Below, in pieces: positions 1 through 8,506 of a stretch of 64,000 nt of DNA. Source of the DNA: Micromonospora tarapacensis (GTDB taxonomy: Bacteria; Actinomycetota; Actinomycetes; Mycobacteriales; Micromonosporaceae); contig NZ_JAHCDI010000004.1 of the NCBI RefSeq assembly GCF_019697375.1, forward strand, positions 4,265,324 through 4,329,323. Reading direction: 5' to 3'. The notes under the pieces were generated by a model. The model was not told the DNA's origin. It worked only from the letters and a program-made list of their open reading frames with translations, and did no database searches. The position numbers and the translations under genes were made by a program. Every line of letters begins with the position of its first letter. Positions within the stretch are counted from its first letter, which is position 1.

Positions 1-103
1 GTCCGTCGCTGTCCGGCATACGTTCTCAGTCGCGAGTTAAGGATTCTGTAAACGCCTCCCACCCCAATCCTCCACCCCACCACCCTCACCCCCACCCCTC
101 GCG

Positions 104-174
104 CGATCATGCAGTTTTGGCACGTGGAAAGTGGCTTTACATCCGTTTTGTTAGGTGCCAGAACTGCATGATCG
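104..174. repeat. Imperfect palindromic repeat, 20-bp arms
   Basis: Two 20-base arms (104-123 and 155-174) are inverted copies with one mismatch, which would be a G-U pair in RNA. They are separated by 31 bases. The arm contains GATCATGCAGTTTTGGCAC. I associate this type of element with many dispersed copies in Micromonospora genomes; that is memory, not a search. It lies at the 3' edge of a broken gene and may mark a rearrangement end point. Confidence 0.75.
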
Positions 175-870
175 ACCTGGACGAGCGGCGGGCCTGTTCA
201 TCCGTGCCCGATCATGGCGGTCGCAGACCCAGAACTGGGGTTCCGGAACCAGCAATCCGGCATCCACGAGGAGCAGCCGCAGCTGGCTCTCCTGGCGGCA
301 CTCGGATCGAGGGTCGGCCAGGTCGGCCAGGCGCCGGGCCTGACGGAAGCCACGCAATGCTCGATGATCGCTGACCTCGGCCCGCAGCTCGTCGACGTGG
401 CAGGCGCCGACCCGCAGGCACAGGTCCAGCACCGGCAGGGCGTCCATCCCCGCAGGGTCCGCGCGAGATCGATCGCGCAGCGGGCAGCCGGCGCGCAGGG
501 TACGCCGCGAATCCAGACCGGATTCCGCACCGGCACGACGGATTCGTGGACCACGATTCCCCGTATCCGCGGCACCATCGTACCGGCGGGCACGATCACC
601 TGGAGGTTCTCAGCGCGGACATCCCCGAACCCGTGCAGCACCGCGCCGCTGTGGAAGAACGCCGGCGCGGCGACGTCGACCCCACCGGCGCGCAGCCCCG
701 CAAGCCCAGCGCCGCGCCATCCGACAAGCGATCGAAGACCGCCGCCAGCTGCTCGTCCCGGCCCGGACCAGCCGTTGGCCCGTAGACGCCCCGGGTCAGC
801 CGGACAAGCAACCCTGCTTCAACGCAGCCCGAAGCCAGCAGTTCGGAGTACCGAAAAACCTCTCCCCCAC
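151..870 (-). pseudogene. Broken DUF559/AbiEi-like protein, frameshifted and 3'-truncated
   Basis: Three reading frames on the minus strand together give the order of a common actinobacterial DUF559/type IV toxin-antitoxin-like protein. An N-terminal winged-helix-like part reads SELLASGC...LVRLTRGVYGP (about 870-660). A middle part reads LHGFGDV...VHESVVPV...RCAIDLARTL (about 641-450). The third part reads MDALPVLDL...DPRSECRQESQLRLLLVDAG (about 447-200). Frames change near 650-700 and near 450. The C-terminal nuclease-like domain expected after PEPQFWVCDR is missing, and the sequence runs into the palindromic repeat. It is almost certainly inactive. Confidence 0.75.
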
Positions 871-910
871 CCCCAAACCTGCTAGCCCCGCCCCCAGTCC
901 CGCCGGGGGG

Positions 911-1687
911 TCAGTCGCAGCCGTAGCCGTCGTTGTCACGGTCGAGGTCGTAGATGTCGGAGCCGATCACCTTGACCGGGCCGGTGACGTAGGCGGGGCC
1001 GTCGCCGTCACCGCCGGCACAGTCGACATCACTGGCGATCGGCACACAGGGGGTGTAGTTCGGGTCGCACCGGGAGGCGGGTTTGGTGCCCTTGGCGACC
1101 ACCTCGGTGACGGCCTTCCTGGTCACCACCGAACTGACCAGTTCCCTGCCGGTCTGCTTGCCGTCCACGACGGTGACCAGATAGGTCAGGGTGCGCACAC
1201 CGTCCACGCCCCGGGTGCGGACCACGCGCTTTCCCTCGGCCAGGGACGAGTCCTGCACCGTACGGCTGCCATGCCGGATCGGTTTCTTCTCGACGACGTT
1301 GCGCTTCTGCACAACCGGAGACGGCGCGGCGGTCGGGCTGAGTGTGCTGCCGGACGGTTCGGCAGATTCAGTGGGCGCGGGCTCACCGCTCGCGGGCGCC
1401 ATCGGCGCCGCACCGTCGGGAGTGGATTCTTCCGGCGCTGGTTGCACGGTTGCGGCGATGACCGGGGCGGGTTGCTCGTCGGCGACGGTGCCCGTGCGCG
1501 CCGGATCGGGGTCGCCCGCGATGGCGCCCACGACAGCACCTCCGGCGCAGCACAGGAGAACGAACGACAGGAGCCCTCCGCCCAGGATCACGGCGGCCCG
1601 GTAGCCGGGGCCGAGCCGGTTGAACCAGTTGGCGGGCGGCGCGGGCCGGAATGGGCCTCGGAAGGAAGTCGGCTGTGTCACCTGCAT
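911..1687 (-). CDS. Membrane-anchored G5 and Excalibur domain protein
   Basis: 258 aa. The first 30 residues are cytoplasmic, followed by one transmembrane segment (about 31-55, AVILGGGLLSFVLLCCAGGAV) and a Pro/Ala/Ser/Thr-rich linker. Residues about 130-205 resemble a G5 domain (RNVVEKKPIRHGSRTV...VRTRGVDGVRTLTYLVTVVDG). The C-terminus has the Excalibur calcium-binding signature DLDRDNDGYGCD preceded by paired cysteines. G5 domains are known to bind cell-wall sugars and Excalibur motifs resemble a calcium-binding loop, so a surface wall-associated role is likely. It ends about 40 bases from the pseudogene and stands alone on its strand. Confidence 0.85.
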   Translation of the reverse strand: MQVTQPTSFRGPFRPAPPANWFNRLGPGYRAAVILGGGLLSFVLLCCAGGAVVGAIAGDPDPARTGTVADEQPAPVIAATVQPAPEESTPDGAAPMAPASGEPAPTESAEPSGSTLSPTAAPSPVVQKRNVVEKKPIRHGSRTVQDSSLAEGKRVVRTRGVDGVRTLTYLVTVVDGKQTGRELVSSVVTRKAVTEVVAKGTKPASRCDPNYTPCVPIASDVDCAGGDGDGPAYVTGPVKVIGSDIYDLDRDNDGYGCD

Positions 1688-1877
1688 GAGTCTCGTCGGC
1701 AGGACTCACTTCGCTATCCCCTGTCGCTCCGGTCGTCCTGCACCGAATGCGCCGAGCTGGTGACCCTCAGGGCAACGATCCGCCCCCGATCGTCACCCTG
1801 ACGACACAACAGGCTGCCCTGCGTCGTCGGGCCCGGCACCGCGCTCGGACGGAAAGGACGAGGCGGATCGATGTTGG

Positions 1878-2894
1878 TCAGCGGGCGTCGAGGAGGGGTT
1901 GGGTGGGATCCCAGGAGGTTCCGGTGGCGGTGTCGCGGCGACGGCGGGCGATGGCCGACAGCGCCTCCAGCACCACCCGGTTGCCGAGGTAGGCGGTGAT
2001 GTCGGCGTGGTCGTAGGGCGGGGCGACCTCGACCACGTCGACCCCGACCACGGGGAGTTCGTAGCAGACCCGGCGGACCGCGTCGAGCAGTTGCCGCGAG
2101 GTGAAGCCGCCCGGCTCGGGGGTGCCCGTGCCGGGTGCCATACCCGGGTCGACCACGTCCACGTCGACGGAGAGGAAGACGCCCTCGCACTCGTCGGTCG
2201 CGATGCTGAACGCCTCGGTGAGGCAGGGATCCAGGCCGCGCGCCACGATCTCCGTCATCTCGTACGAGCGCATTCGCTGCCGCGCCATCCACTCCAGTGT
2301 CGAAGGTCCCGGCCAGTAGCCGCGCAGGCCGATCTGGAGGAAGCGGTCGCCGCGTACCGCGCCGGACTCGATGAGCCGGCGCATCGGCTGGCCGTGCCCG
2401 TGCAGTGACCCGAACTCGATGTCACCGGTGTCGGCGTGCGCGTCGAAGTGCACAAGCGAGACCCGGCCGAGCCCGTGGTGGCGGGCCACCCCGGTGGCGT
2501 CGGGCCGGGCGATCGAGTGGTCGCCGCCGAGCACGACGGGGATCGCCCCGGCGCGGGCGACCGCGTACACGGTCGTTTCCAGCGCGGCCAGCGAGCGCTC
2601 GATGTCGCCGGAGAACATCTCCACGTCGCCGGCGTCGTAGACACAGAGGTCGCGCAGGGCGTCGACGCGCAACGCGAGGGACGGCCGGGAGCCGTCGTGC
2701 GGCAGGTAGCAGGCCTGCCGGATGGCCGACGGGCCGAACCGGGTGCCGGGCCGGTGCGAGGTGCCGCCGTCGAAGGGCGCGCCGACGATCACCACGTCGG
2801 CGTCGGCGTACGTCACCGGCTCCTCGATGGTGCACGGCGGCACGCCGAGGAAGGTCACGTCGGGGCCGAACATCGGGCCGTAACGGGTCGTCAT
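1878..2894 (-). CDS. speB: Agmatinase-type ureohydrolase
   Basis: 338 aa, a usual length for the arginase/agmatinase family. The dinuclear manganese motifs are all present: GGDHS, DAHADTG and SVDVDVVDPG, plus a C-terminal VDVVEVAPPYDHADITA. The family hydrolyses a guanidino compound to urea and an amine. Agmatine to putrescine is the likely reaction given the polyamine operon, but guanidinobutyrate cannot be excluded. The ATG start at 2894 overlaps the stop of the upstream saccharopine-dehydrogenase-like gene (ATGA), making it the last gene of the seven-gene minus-strand operon. The reading frame stays open upstream, but that extension is a shadow of the neighbour. Confidence 0.88.
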   Translation of the reverse strand: MTTRYGPMFGPDVTFLGVPPCTIEEPVTYADADVVIVGAPFDGGTSHRPGTRFGPSAIRQACYLPHDGSRPSLALRVDALRDLCVYDAGDVEMFSGDIERSLAALETTVYAVARAGAIPVVLGGDHSIARPDATGVARHHGLGRVSLVHFDAHADTGDIEFGSLHGHGQPMRRLIESGAVRGDRFLQIGLRGYWPGPSTLEWMARQRMRSYEMTEIVARGLDPCLTEAFSIATDECEGVFLSVDVDVVDPGMAPGTGTPEPGGFTSRQLLDAVRRVCYELPVVGVDVVEVAPPYDHADITAYLGNRVVLEALSAIARRRRDTATGTSWDPTQPLLDAR

Positions 2895-4111
2895 GCCGTC
2901 CCTCCGGTCGAGCGTTCCTCGATGCCCCAGGGTGAACCGTAGCCGGTCAGCAGGTCGAGGAAGGGCTTCGGTGGCAGTGCCTCCGGACCGAGCACCCCGG
3001 CACCCGACCACGCGCCGGTGGCGAGCAGTTCCAGGGCGACGACCGGATTCACCGCGGTCTGCCAGACCACCGCCTGGTGGCCGTACTCGCGCATCGACCA
3101 CTCGTTGTCGACCACGTGGTAGAGGTAGACCTCGCGCGGCCGGCCGTCGCGGCCGGTCCCGCGGACCCACGTGCCGGCGCAGGTCCGGCCGCGCATCCGG
3201 TCGCCGAGGGTGGCCGGGTCGGGCAGACAGGCCGCCACCACGTCGCGGGGCGACACCGACACCTCGCCCACCCGCACCGGCGACGCCGAGTCCAGGCCGA
3301 GCTTGTGCAGCGTCCTGAGCACCTCGATGAACTCGCCGCCGAGGCCGTACTTGAAGGTGACCCGCCTCGCCGGCACCCAACGCGGCATCAGCAGCACCTC
3401 CTCGTGCTCCACGTTGACGCACTCGACCGGCCCGATGCCCGCGGGGAAGTGGAACACCTCCGGCTCGCTGAACGGCTCGGTGGTGAACCAGCCCCGGCCG
3501 GCCTCCCAGACCACCGGCGGGTTGAGGCACTCCTCGATGGTGGTCCAGATGGAGAACGACGGCGCGAAGTCGTGGCCGTCCACGGTCAGGTTCGCCCCGT
3601 CGCGCACCCCGATCTCGTCGATCTCGTCGAACAGTTCGTCGGCGGCGTACCGGGCGAAAACATCGGAGAGGCCGGGTTCGACGCCGATGCCGCACAGGGC
3701 CAGCCGGCCGGCGGCCTCCCACTGCCCGGCCAGCGCGAACTGCTCGTCGCCGAGCTTCACGCCGGTCTCGGCATACGGTCGGTCAGGATGCGGGTGGGAC
3801 AGCGACATCGCCAGGTCGAGGTAGTCGGCTCCGGCCGCGTACGCCCCGTTGAAGATCGGCATGACGAAACGCGGGTCGACCGCGTTGAGCACGTGGGTGA
3901 TCCGGTGCTCGTCGCAGAGCGCGGCGACCGCCTCCGCCGAGGCCGCGTCGAGGATGGCGGCGACGAAGCGGGCGTCCTGGCCGGCGACCGCCCGCGCCGC
4001 CCGGCCGGCGTCGTGGTCGGCGACCACCATGGTCTCGAAGAACGTGCGCCGGGCCGCGATGGCGACGACGGCGGAGCCGACCCCGCCGGCGCCGACGAGC
4101 AGGATACGCAT
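2891..4111 (-). CDS. Saccharopine dehydrogenase-like NAD(P)-binding protein
   Basis: 406 aa. The N-terminus has a Rossmann motif (RILLVGAGGVGSAVV), and the remainder fits the saccharopine dehydrogenase/homospermidine synthase superfamily. Oxidoreductases of this family act on imine or amino-acid conjugates. Its place between an FAD amine oxidase and a ureohydrolase suggests it reduces or oxidises a polyamine-derived imine or semialdehyde, which is inference. The ATG at 4111 overlaps the upstream stop by one base (TGATG), and its own stop overlaps speB. The much longer open frame continuing upstream to about 5380 is only the antisense-phase shadow of the next gene. Confidence 0.85.
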   Translation of the reverse strand: MRILLVGAGGVGSAVVAIAARRTFFETMVVADHDAGRAARAVAGQDARFVAAILDAASAEAVAALCDEHRITHVLNAVDPRFVMPIFNGAYAAGADYLDLAMSLSHPHPDRPYAETGVKLGDEQFALAGQWEAAGRLALCGIGVEPGLSDVFARYAADELFDEIDEIGVRDGANLTVDGHDFAPSFSIWTTIEECLNPPVVWEAGRGWFTTEPFSEPEVFHFPAGIGPVECVNVEHEEVLLMPRWVPARRVTFKYGLGGEFIEVLRTLHKLGLDSASPVRVGEVSVSPRDVVAACLPDPATLGDRMRGRTCAGTWVRGTGRDGRPREVYLYHVVDNEWSMREYGHQAVVWQTAVNPVVALELLATGAWSGAGVLGPEALPPKPFLDLLTGYGSPWGIEERSTGGTA

Positions 4112-5532
4112 CAGGAATCGAACCCCAACCCAAACCGATCGAGCGTACGGAGCCAGCGGTTGCGCCGCCCCTGCCGCGCGTCGGCGCGGGCCAGGGACCA
4201 ACGGGTGAGCCCGATACCGACCGCGCGGGCCGGCTCGGGCGGGAACGGCAGCGGCTTGTCCCGGACCAGACCGAGCCGGGTCAGCGGGGTGTCCGCGCCG
4301 TCGAGCAGGTCGAGCATCACCCGGGCACCGAACCGGGTCGCGCCGACACCGAGCCCGGTGTATCCGGCCGCGTAGGCCAGCCGCCCGTCGTAGGCGGTGC
4401 CGAAGAACGGGCAGAACCGGGTGCAGGTGTCGATCACCCCGCCCCACCGGTGGGTGAACCGCAGGTCGGCCAGTTGCGGGAAGGTGGTGAAGAAGTGGTC
4501 GGCCAGCGCGGTGAAGGTGGCGTCCCGCTGTTCCAGCGCCGGGGCCATCCGGTTGCCGTAATGGTAGACGGCGTCGTAGCCGCCGAACAGGATCCGGTCG
4601 TCGCCGGTGATCCGGTAGTAGTGGAACCGGTTGCCGGTGTCCGCCAGCCCCTGCCGGTTGCGCCAGCCGATCGCGGCGCGCTGCCCGGCGCTCAGCGGCT
4701 CGGTCATCAGCGCGTAGTCGTACACCGGCACGAGCCGGGCCCGCAGCCGGCGCAGCAACGGCGGGAAGGCGTTGGTGGCCAGCACCACCCGACCCGCCCG
4801 CACCGACCCGGGCAGGCCGTCGCCGCCGGCGGTACCCGCGTACAGCGCGCCACCGTCGCGGCGCAGACCGGTGACCCGGGTGTGCTCGTGGATCCGCACC
4901 CCCGCGTCGAGGCAGGCCCGACGCAGTCCCCAGGCCAGCCGCGCCGGGTCGAGCATCGCCACCCGGTCGCGGTCCCACAGCCCGCCGAGGTACGTCGGCG
5001 AGTCCACCTCGGCGCGTACCTCGTCGGCGTCGAGCAGGGTGACGTCGTGGTCGTACCGGCGGGCCAGCCCGACGTCCTGCGCCAGCCCGGCGAGTTGGTA
5101 CGGCTCGACCGCCACGGCCAGTTCGCCGGTGCGCTCGAAGTCGCAGTCGATCCGGTGCTTCGTCACGGTCGCCTCGATCGCGTCGAGGTTCGCCCGGCCG
5201 AGCCGCTCCAGCTCGTCGATCTCGCCGGGGAACCGCCGCGCCCCGTTGGCCAGACCGTGGGTCAACGAGGCGGCGCAGAAGCCACCGTTGCGCCCCGACG
5301 CCGCCCAACCGCACGTGCCGGCCTCGACCAGCAGCACGTCCCGCCCGGGGTCGGCCTGCCGGGCCAGCAGCGCGGCCCACAGGCCGCTGTAGCCGCCACC
5401 GACGACGAGCAGGTCGGCGCTGGTCGCGCCGGCCAGCGGCGGCAGCGGGTCGGGACGCTCGGGCCGGTCGAGCCAGTACGGCCGGCGCGCCGCGTCGGCC
5501 AGGGCCACGGCCGGGTGCCCGATGCCGGTCAC
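4111..5532 (-). CDS. FAD-dependent amine/amino-acid oxidase (PuuB/DAO family)
   Basis: 473 aa. The dinucleotide-binding motif DLLVVGGGYSGLWAALLA lies near residues 39-56, followed by the PuuB-like SGRNGGFCA segment. The C-terminus has GYTGLGVGATRFGARVMLDL, typical of the DAO/PuuB family (gamma-glutamylputrescine oxidase and relatives). It probably oxidises an amine to an aldehyde with hydrogen peroxide release. The start is GTG at 5532. The gene lies 79 bases after potC in the same direction and overlaps the next gene by one base, so it is in the polyamine operon. The exact substrate is inferred from the pot genes. Confidence 0.85.
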   Translation of the reverse strand: MTGIGHPAVALADAARRPYWLDRPERPDPLPPLAGATSADLLVVGGGYSGLWAALLARQADPGRDVLLVEAGTCGWAASGRNGGFCAASLTHGLANGARRFPGEIDELERLGRANLDAIEATVTKHRIDCDFERTGELAVAVEPYQLAGLAQDVGLARRYDHDVTLLDADEVRAEVDSPTYLGGLWDRDRVAMLDPARLAWGLRRACLDAGVRIHEHTRVTGLRRDGGALYAGTAGGDGLPGSVRAGRVVLATNAFPPLLRRLRARLVPVYDYALMTEPLSAGQRAAIGWRNRQGLADTGNRFHYYRITGDDRILFGGYDAVYHYGNRMAPALEQRDATFTALADHFFTTFPQLADLRFTHRWGGVIDTCTRFCPFFGTAYDGRLAYAAGYTGLGVGATRFGARVMLDLLDGADTPLTRLGLVRDKPLPFPPEPARAVGIGLTRWSLARADARQGRRNRWLRTLDRFGLGFDS

Positions 5533-5611
5533 GGCGAGCCCCAGGACGTGCCCGGCCTGCCGGGCGACGATGTCGATGCGCGCCGTGCTGCCCGGCCGGG
5601 TCGGGACCGGG

Positions 5612-6451
5612 TCATGACCGGCCGTTCACCCGGGCCGGCCCCGGCACCGCGATCGCCGCCCGGCGGGCCCGCCGGCCCCGCACCGAACTGGCCAGCACCA
5701 GCAGCAGCGCGATCCCGAACATGGCCGTGCCGATGACGTTGACCTGCGGTGGGATGCCCCGCTGGGCGGCACCCCAGACGTACATCGGGAACGTCACGGT
5801 GGTGCCGGAGTTGAAGTTGGTGATGATGAAGTCGTCGAAGCTGAGCGAGAACGCCAGCAGGGCGGCGGCCACGATGCCGGGCAGCACCAGTGGCAGGGTG
5901 ATCCGCCGGAACGTCTGCCACTCGCTGGCGTACAGGTCCATGGCGGCCTCCTCCAGCCGGCGGTCCATGCCGGACAGCCGCGCCTTCACCGTGACCACCA
6001 CGAACGACACGCAGAACATCACGTGGGCGATGACGATGGTCCAGAAACCGAGCGGCACCCCGCCGGAGACGAAGAGGGCGAGCAGCGAGGTGCCCATCAC
6101 CAGTTCCGGCGTCGCCATCGGCAGGAAGATCAGCACGTTGAGCCCGGAGCGGCCCCGGAACCGGTGCCGGGCCAGGGCGAACGCCATCAGCGTGCCGAGC
6201 ACGGTGGCGGCCACGGTGGCGAGGAAACCGATCTGCACGCTGCGCAGCACCGCGTCGCACATGTCGGAGGTGGCGCACGGGTTGCGCCAGTTGTCGAGGG
6301 TGAACTCGTTGAAGTCGTAGGACAGCCGGCTGGACGGGCGGTTGAACGACAGCCCGGCGACCACCGCGATCGGCAGGAAGAGGTAGCCGAGCACCAGCAG
6401 CGCCACGCCCATCACCCAGTGCTGGGCGAACCAACGGGAAACCCTGTTCAC
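5612..6451 (-). CDS. potC: Spermidine/putrescine ABC transporter permease PotC
   Basis: 279 aa membrane protein with the usual six hydrophobic segments. It carries the binding-protein-dependent permease EAA loop (EEAAMDLYASEWQTFRRITLPLVLPGI, about residues 167-193). The FDDFIITNF segment near 205-213 is characteristic of PotC-type permeases. The start is GTG at 6451 in a GTGA overlap with potB. It pairs with PotB to form the membrane channel energised by PotA and fed by PotD. Confidence 0.9.
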   Translation of the reverse strand: MNRVSRWFAQHWVMGVALLVLGYLFLPIAVVAGLSFNRPSSRLSYDFNEFTLDNWRNPCATSDMCDAVLRSVQIGFLATVAATVLGTLMAFALARHRFRGRSGLNVLIFLPMATPELVMGTSLLALFVSGGVPLGFWTIVIAHVMFCVSFVVVTVKARLSGMDRRLEEAAMDLYASEWQTFRRITLPLVLPGIVAAALLAFSLSFDDFIITNFNSGTTVTFPMYVWGAAQRGIPPQVNVIGTAMFGIALLLVLASSVRGRRARRAAIAVPGPARVNGRS

Positions 6452-7356
6452 AGGACCTCCTCGGTGCCGGCGCGACGGAGGTAGACGAAGACCACCGCGA
6501 GGATCGCCGACATCAGCAGGAACGACAGCGCCGCGCCCTGCGGGTAGTCCAGCCGGACCAGGAAGGCCGAGTCGATGACGTTGCCGATCATGTACTCGTT
6601 CGGGGTGCCCAGCAGTTCGGCGTTGATGTAGTCACCGGTCGCCGGGATGAAGAAGAGCAGGGTGCCGGCGATCAGTCCGGGCATCGACAGCGGCAGGGTG
6701 ACCCGGCGGAACGTCTTCAACGGGCTGGCGTACAGGTCGCTGGCGGCCTCCAGCAGCCGGTAGTCGAGCCGTTCCAGGCTGGCGTACAGCGGTAGGACCA
6801 GGAACGGCAGGAAGTTGTACGTCAGCCCGAGCACCACCGCGATCGGGGTGGCCAGCAGCCGACCGTCGGGACCGAGCAGGTGCACGTCGCGCAGCAGCCC
6901 GACCAGCCAACCGTTGTCCGACAGGATGGTCTTCCAGGCCAGCGTACGCACCAGGAAGCTGGTGAACATCGGGGCGATCACGCAGACCAGCAGCAGGTTC
7001 TTCCACCGGCCGGCCTTCTGCGCGATCGCGTACGCCAGCGGGTAGCCCATCAGCAGCGCCAGCACCAACGCGATGCCGGCGAAGAGGAACGACCGGCCGA
7101 ACTGCGGCCAGTAGGTCTCCAGTGCGGCCGGGTAGTTGCCGAAGGACCAGGTCAGCGCGTACCCGGTGGAGAGCGAGCCGGTGGGGTCGTAGAGGCTGGC
7201 GGCGGCGAGCTGGGCCAGCGGCACGGCGAAGAAGAGGAACAGCCAGGCCGCGCCGGGCAGCAGCAGCAGGTACGGCAGCAGCCGACCCCGGCGGGCAGCC
7301 GGCGGCGGCGACGCCGGCTGCCCCGGTGCGGTGGGTACGTGAGCCAACGCGCTCAT
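6448..7356 (-). CDS. potB: Spermidine/putrescine ABC transporter permease PotB
   Basis: 302 aa with about six transmembrane segments. The first is near residues 27-50 and the EAA loop is LLEAASDLYASPLKTFRRVTLPLSMPGL. The ATG at 7356 overlaps the potA stop (ATGA). The frame stays open further upstream, but those residues are Arg-rich shadow of potA. It is the PotB partner of the PotC permease that follows, translated in a coupled fashion. Confidence 0.9.
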   Translation of the reverse strand: MSALAHVPTAPGQPASPPPAARRGRLLPYLLLLPGAAWLFLFFAVPLAQLAAASLYDPTGSLSTGYALTWSFGNYPAALETYWPQFGRSFLFAGIALVLALLMGYPLAYAIAQKAGRWKNLLLVCVIAPMFTSFLVRTLAWKTILSDNGWLVGLLRDVHLLGPDGRLLATPIAVVLGLTYNFLPFLVLPLYASLERLDYRLLEAASDLYASPLKTFRRVTLPLSMPGLIAGTLLFFIPATGDYINAELLGTPNEYMIGNVIDSAFLVRLDYPQGAALSFLLMSAILAVVFVYLRRAGTEEVL

Positions 7357-8504
7357 GAGGACGTGCCCACCGGCTCGTCGAGGACCGGCGCGGTGCGGTC
7401 GTCCTCGTCGGCGTGCCGGCCGAGCAGGAAGGCGTGCCCCGGATCCCAGTACGCCACGGCCCGCTCGCCCGGCGCGAACCGCTGCTGGCTGCCGCTGTTG
7501 GCGGCGAAGACGCTCAGCTCGGTGCCCCATCCGGTGCGCACCAGGTACTGCGTGCTGACCCCGACGTAGGAGGCGTCGGTGATCGTCCCGTCGAGATGCT
7601 GGCTGCCGGCGGGCACCTGGTCGGCGGAGCCGGCCAGGTGCAGCTTCTCCGGGCGTACCCCGAGGTGGACCGGACCCTGGTCGGCGCGGGACCGGCCGGC
7701 GGGCACCGAGAACCGCGCGCCGTGCGCGGTGACCAGGATGTCGTCCCCGCTGCCGCCGGCCACCTCACCGGCGATCAGGTTGGACTGGCCGAGGAAGTTG
7801 GCCACGAAGGCGGTCGCCGGGAATTCGTAGATCTCGGCCGGCGCGCCGAGCTGCTCGATCCGCCCGGCGTTCATCACCGCGACCGTGTCGGCCATCGTCA
7901 TGGCCTCCTCCTGGTCGTGGGTGACGTGCACGAAGGTGATGCCGACCTCGGTCTGGATCCGCTTGAGTTCGAGCTGCATCTGGCGGCGCAGCTTGAGATC
8001 GAGCGCGCCGAGCGGCTCGTCGAGCAGCAGCACCTGCGGTTGGTTGATCAGCGCCCGGGCCAGCGCGACCCGCTGTTGCTGCCCGCCGGAGAGCTGCCCG
8101 GGACGACGCCGCTCGTACCCGTCGAGTTGCACCAGCGACAGCATCTGCCGGACCTGCCCGTCGACCGAACGGATGCCGCGCCGGCGCAGTCCGAAGGCGA
8201 CGTTCTCGAAGACGTCCAGGTGCGGGAAGAGCGCGTAGCTCTGGAAGACCGTGTTGACCGGCCGCTTGTACGGGCGCAGCCGGGCGATGTCCCGGTCACC
8301 GAGCAGCACCTGCCCGCTGGTCGGCTCCTCCAGGCCGGCGATCATCCGCAGGGTGGTGGTCTTGCCGCAGCCGGACGCGCCGAGCAGGGCGAAGAACGAG
8401 CCCTGGCCGATGGTCAGGCTCAGGTCGTCGACGGCGGTGAAGGCGCCGAACGTCTTGGTGAGGTTGGCCAGCCTCAGGTCGCCGGCCGGAGTCTCCCGCG
8501 CCAT
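7353..8504 (-). CDS. potA: Spermidine/putrescine ABC transporter ATPase PotA
   Basis: 383 aa. Walker A is GASGCGKTT (about residues 42-50), the signature is LSGGQQQRVALARAL, Walker B is LLLDEPLGALD, and the switch histidine is in HVTHDQEEAM. A C-terminal TOBE-type domain follows (about 280-360), as usual for PotA/MalK-type ATPases. The ATG at 8504 lies two bases after the potD stop. It powers uptake of polyamine delivered by PotD. Confidence 0.92.
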   Translation of the reverse strand: MARETPAGDLRLANLTKTFGAFTAVDDLSLTIGQGSFFALLGASGCGKTTTLRMIAGLEEPTSGQVLLGDRDIARLRPYKRPVNTVFQSYALFPHLDVFENVAFGLRRRGIRSVDGQVRQMLSLVQLDGYERRRPGQLSGGQQQRVALARALINQPQVLLLDEPLGALDLKLRRQMQLELKRIQTEVGITFVHVTHDQEEAMTMADTVAVMNAGRIEQLGAPAEIYEFPATAFVANFLGQSNLIAGEVAGGSGDDILVTAHGARFSVPAGRSRADQGPVHLGVRPEKLHLAGSADQVPAGSQHLDGTITDASYVGVSTQYLVRTGWGTELSVFAANSGSQQRFAPGERAVAYWDPGHAFLLGRHADEDDRTAPVLDEPVGTSS

Positions 8505-8506
8505 CG

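Noticed and set aside
2891..5380. Very long open frame covering the saccharopine-dehydrogenase gene and much of the FAD oxidase
   Set aside because: Only the part from 4111 downwards matches a family; the remainder is Arg/Gly/Ala-rich out-of-frame reading of the oxidase gene, usual in high-GC DNA.
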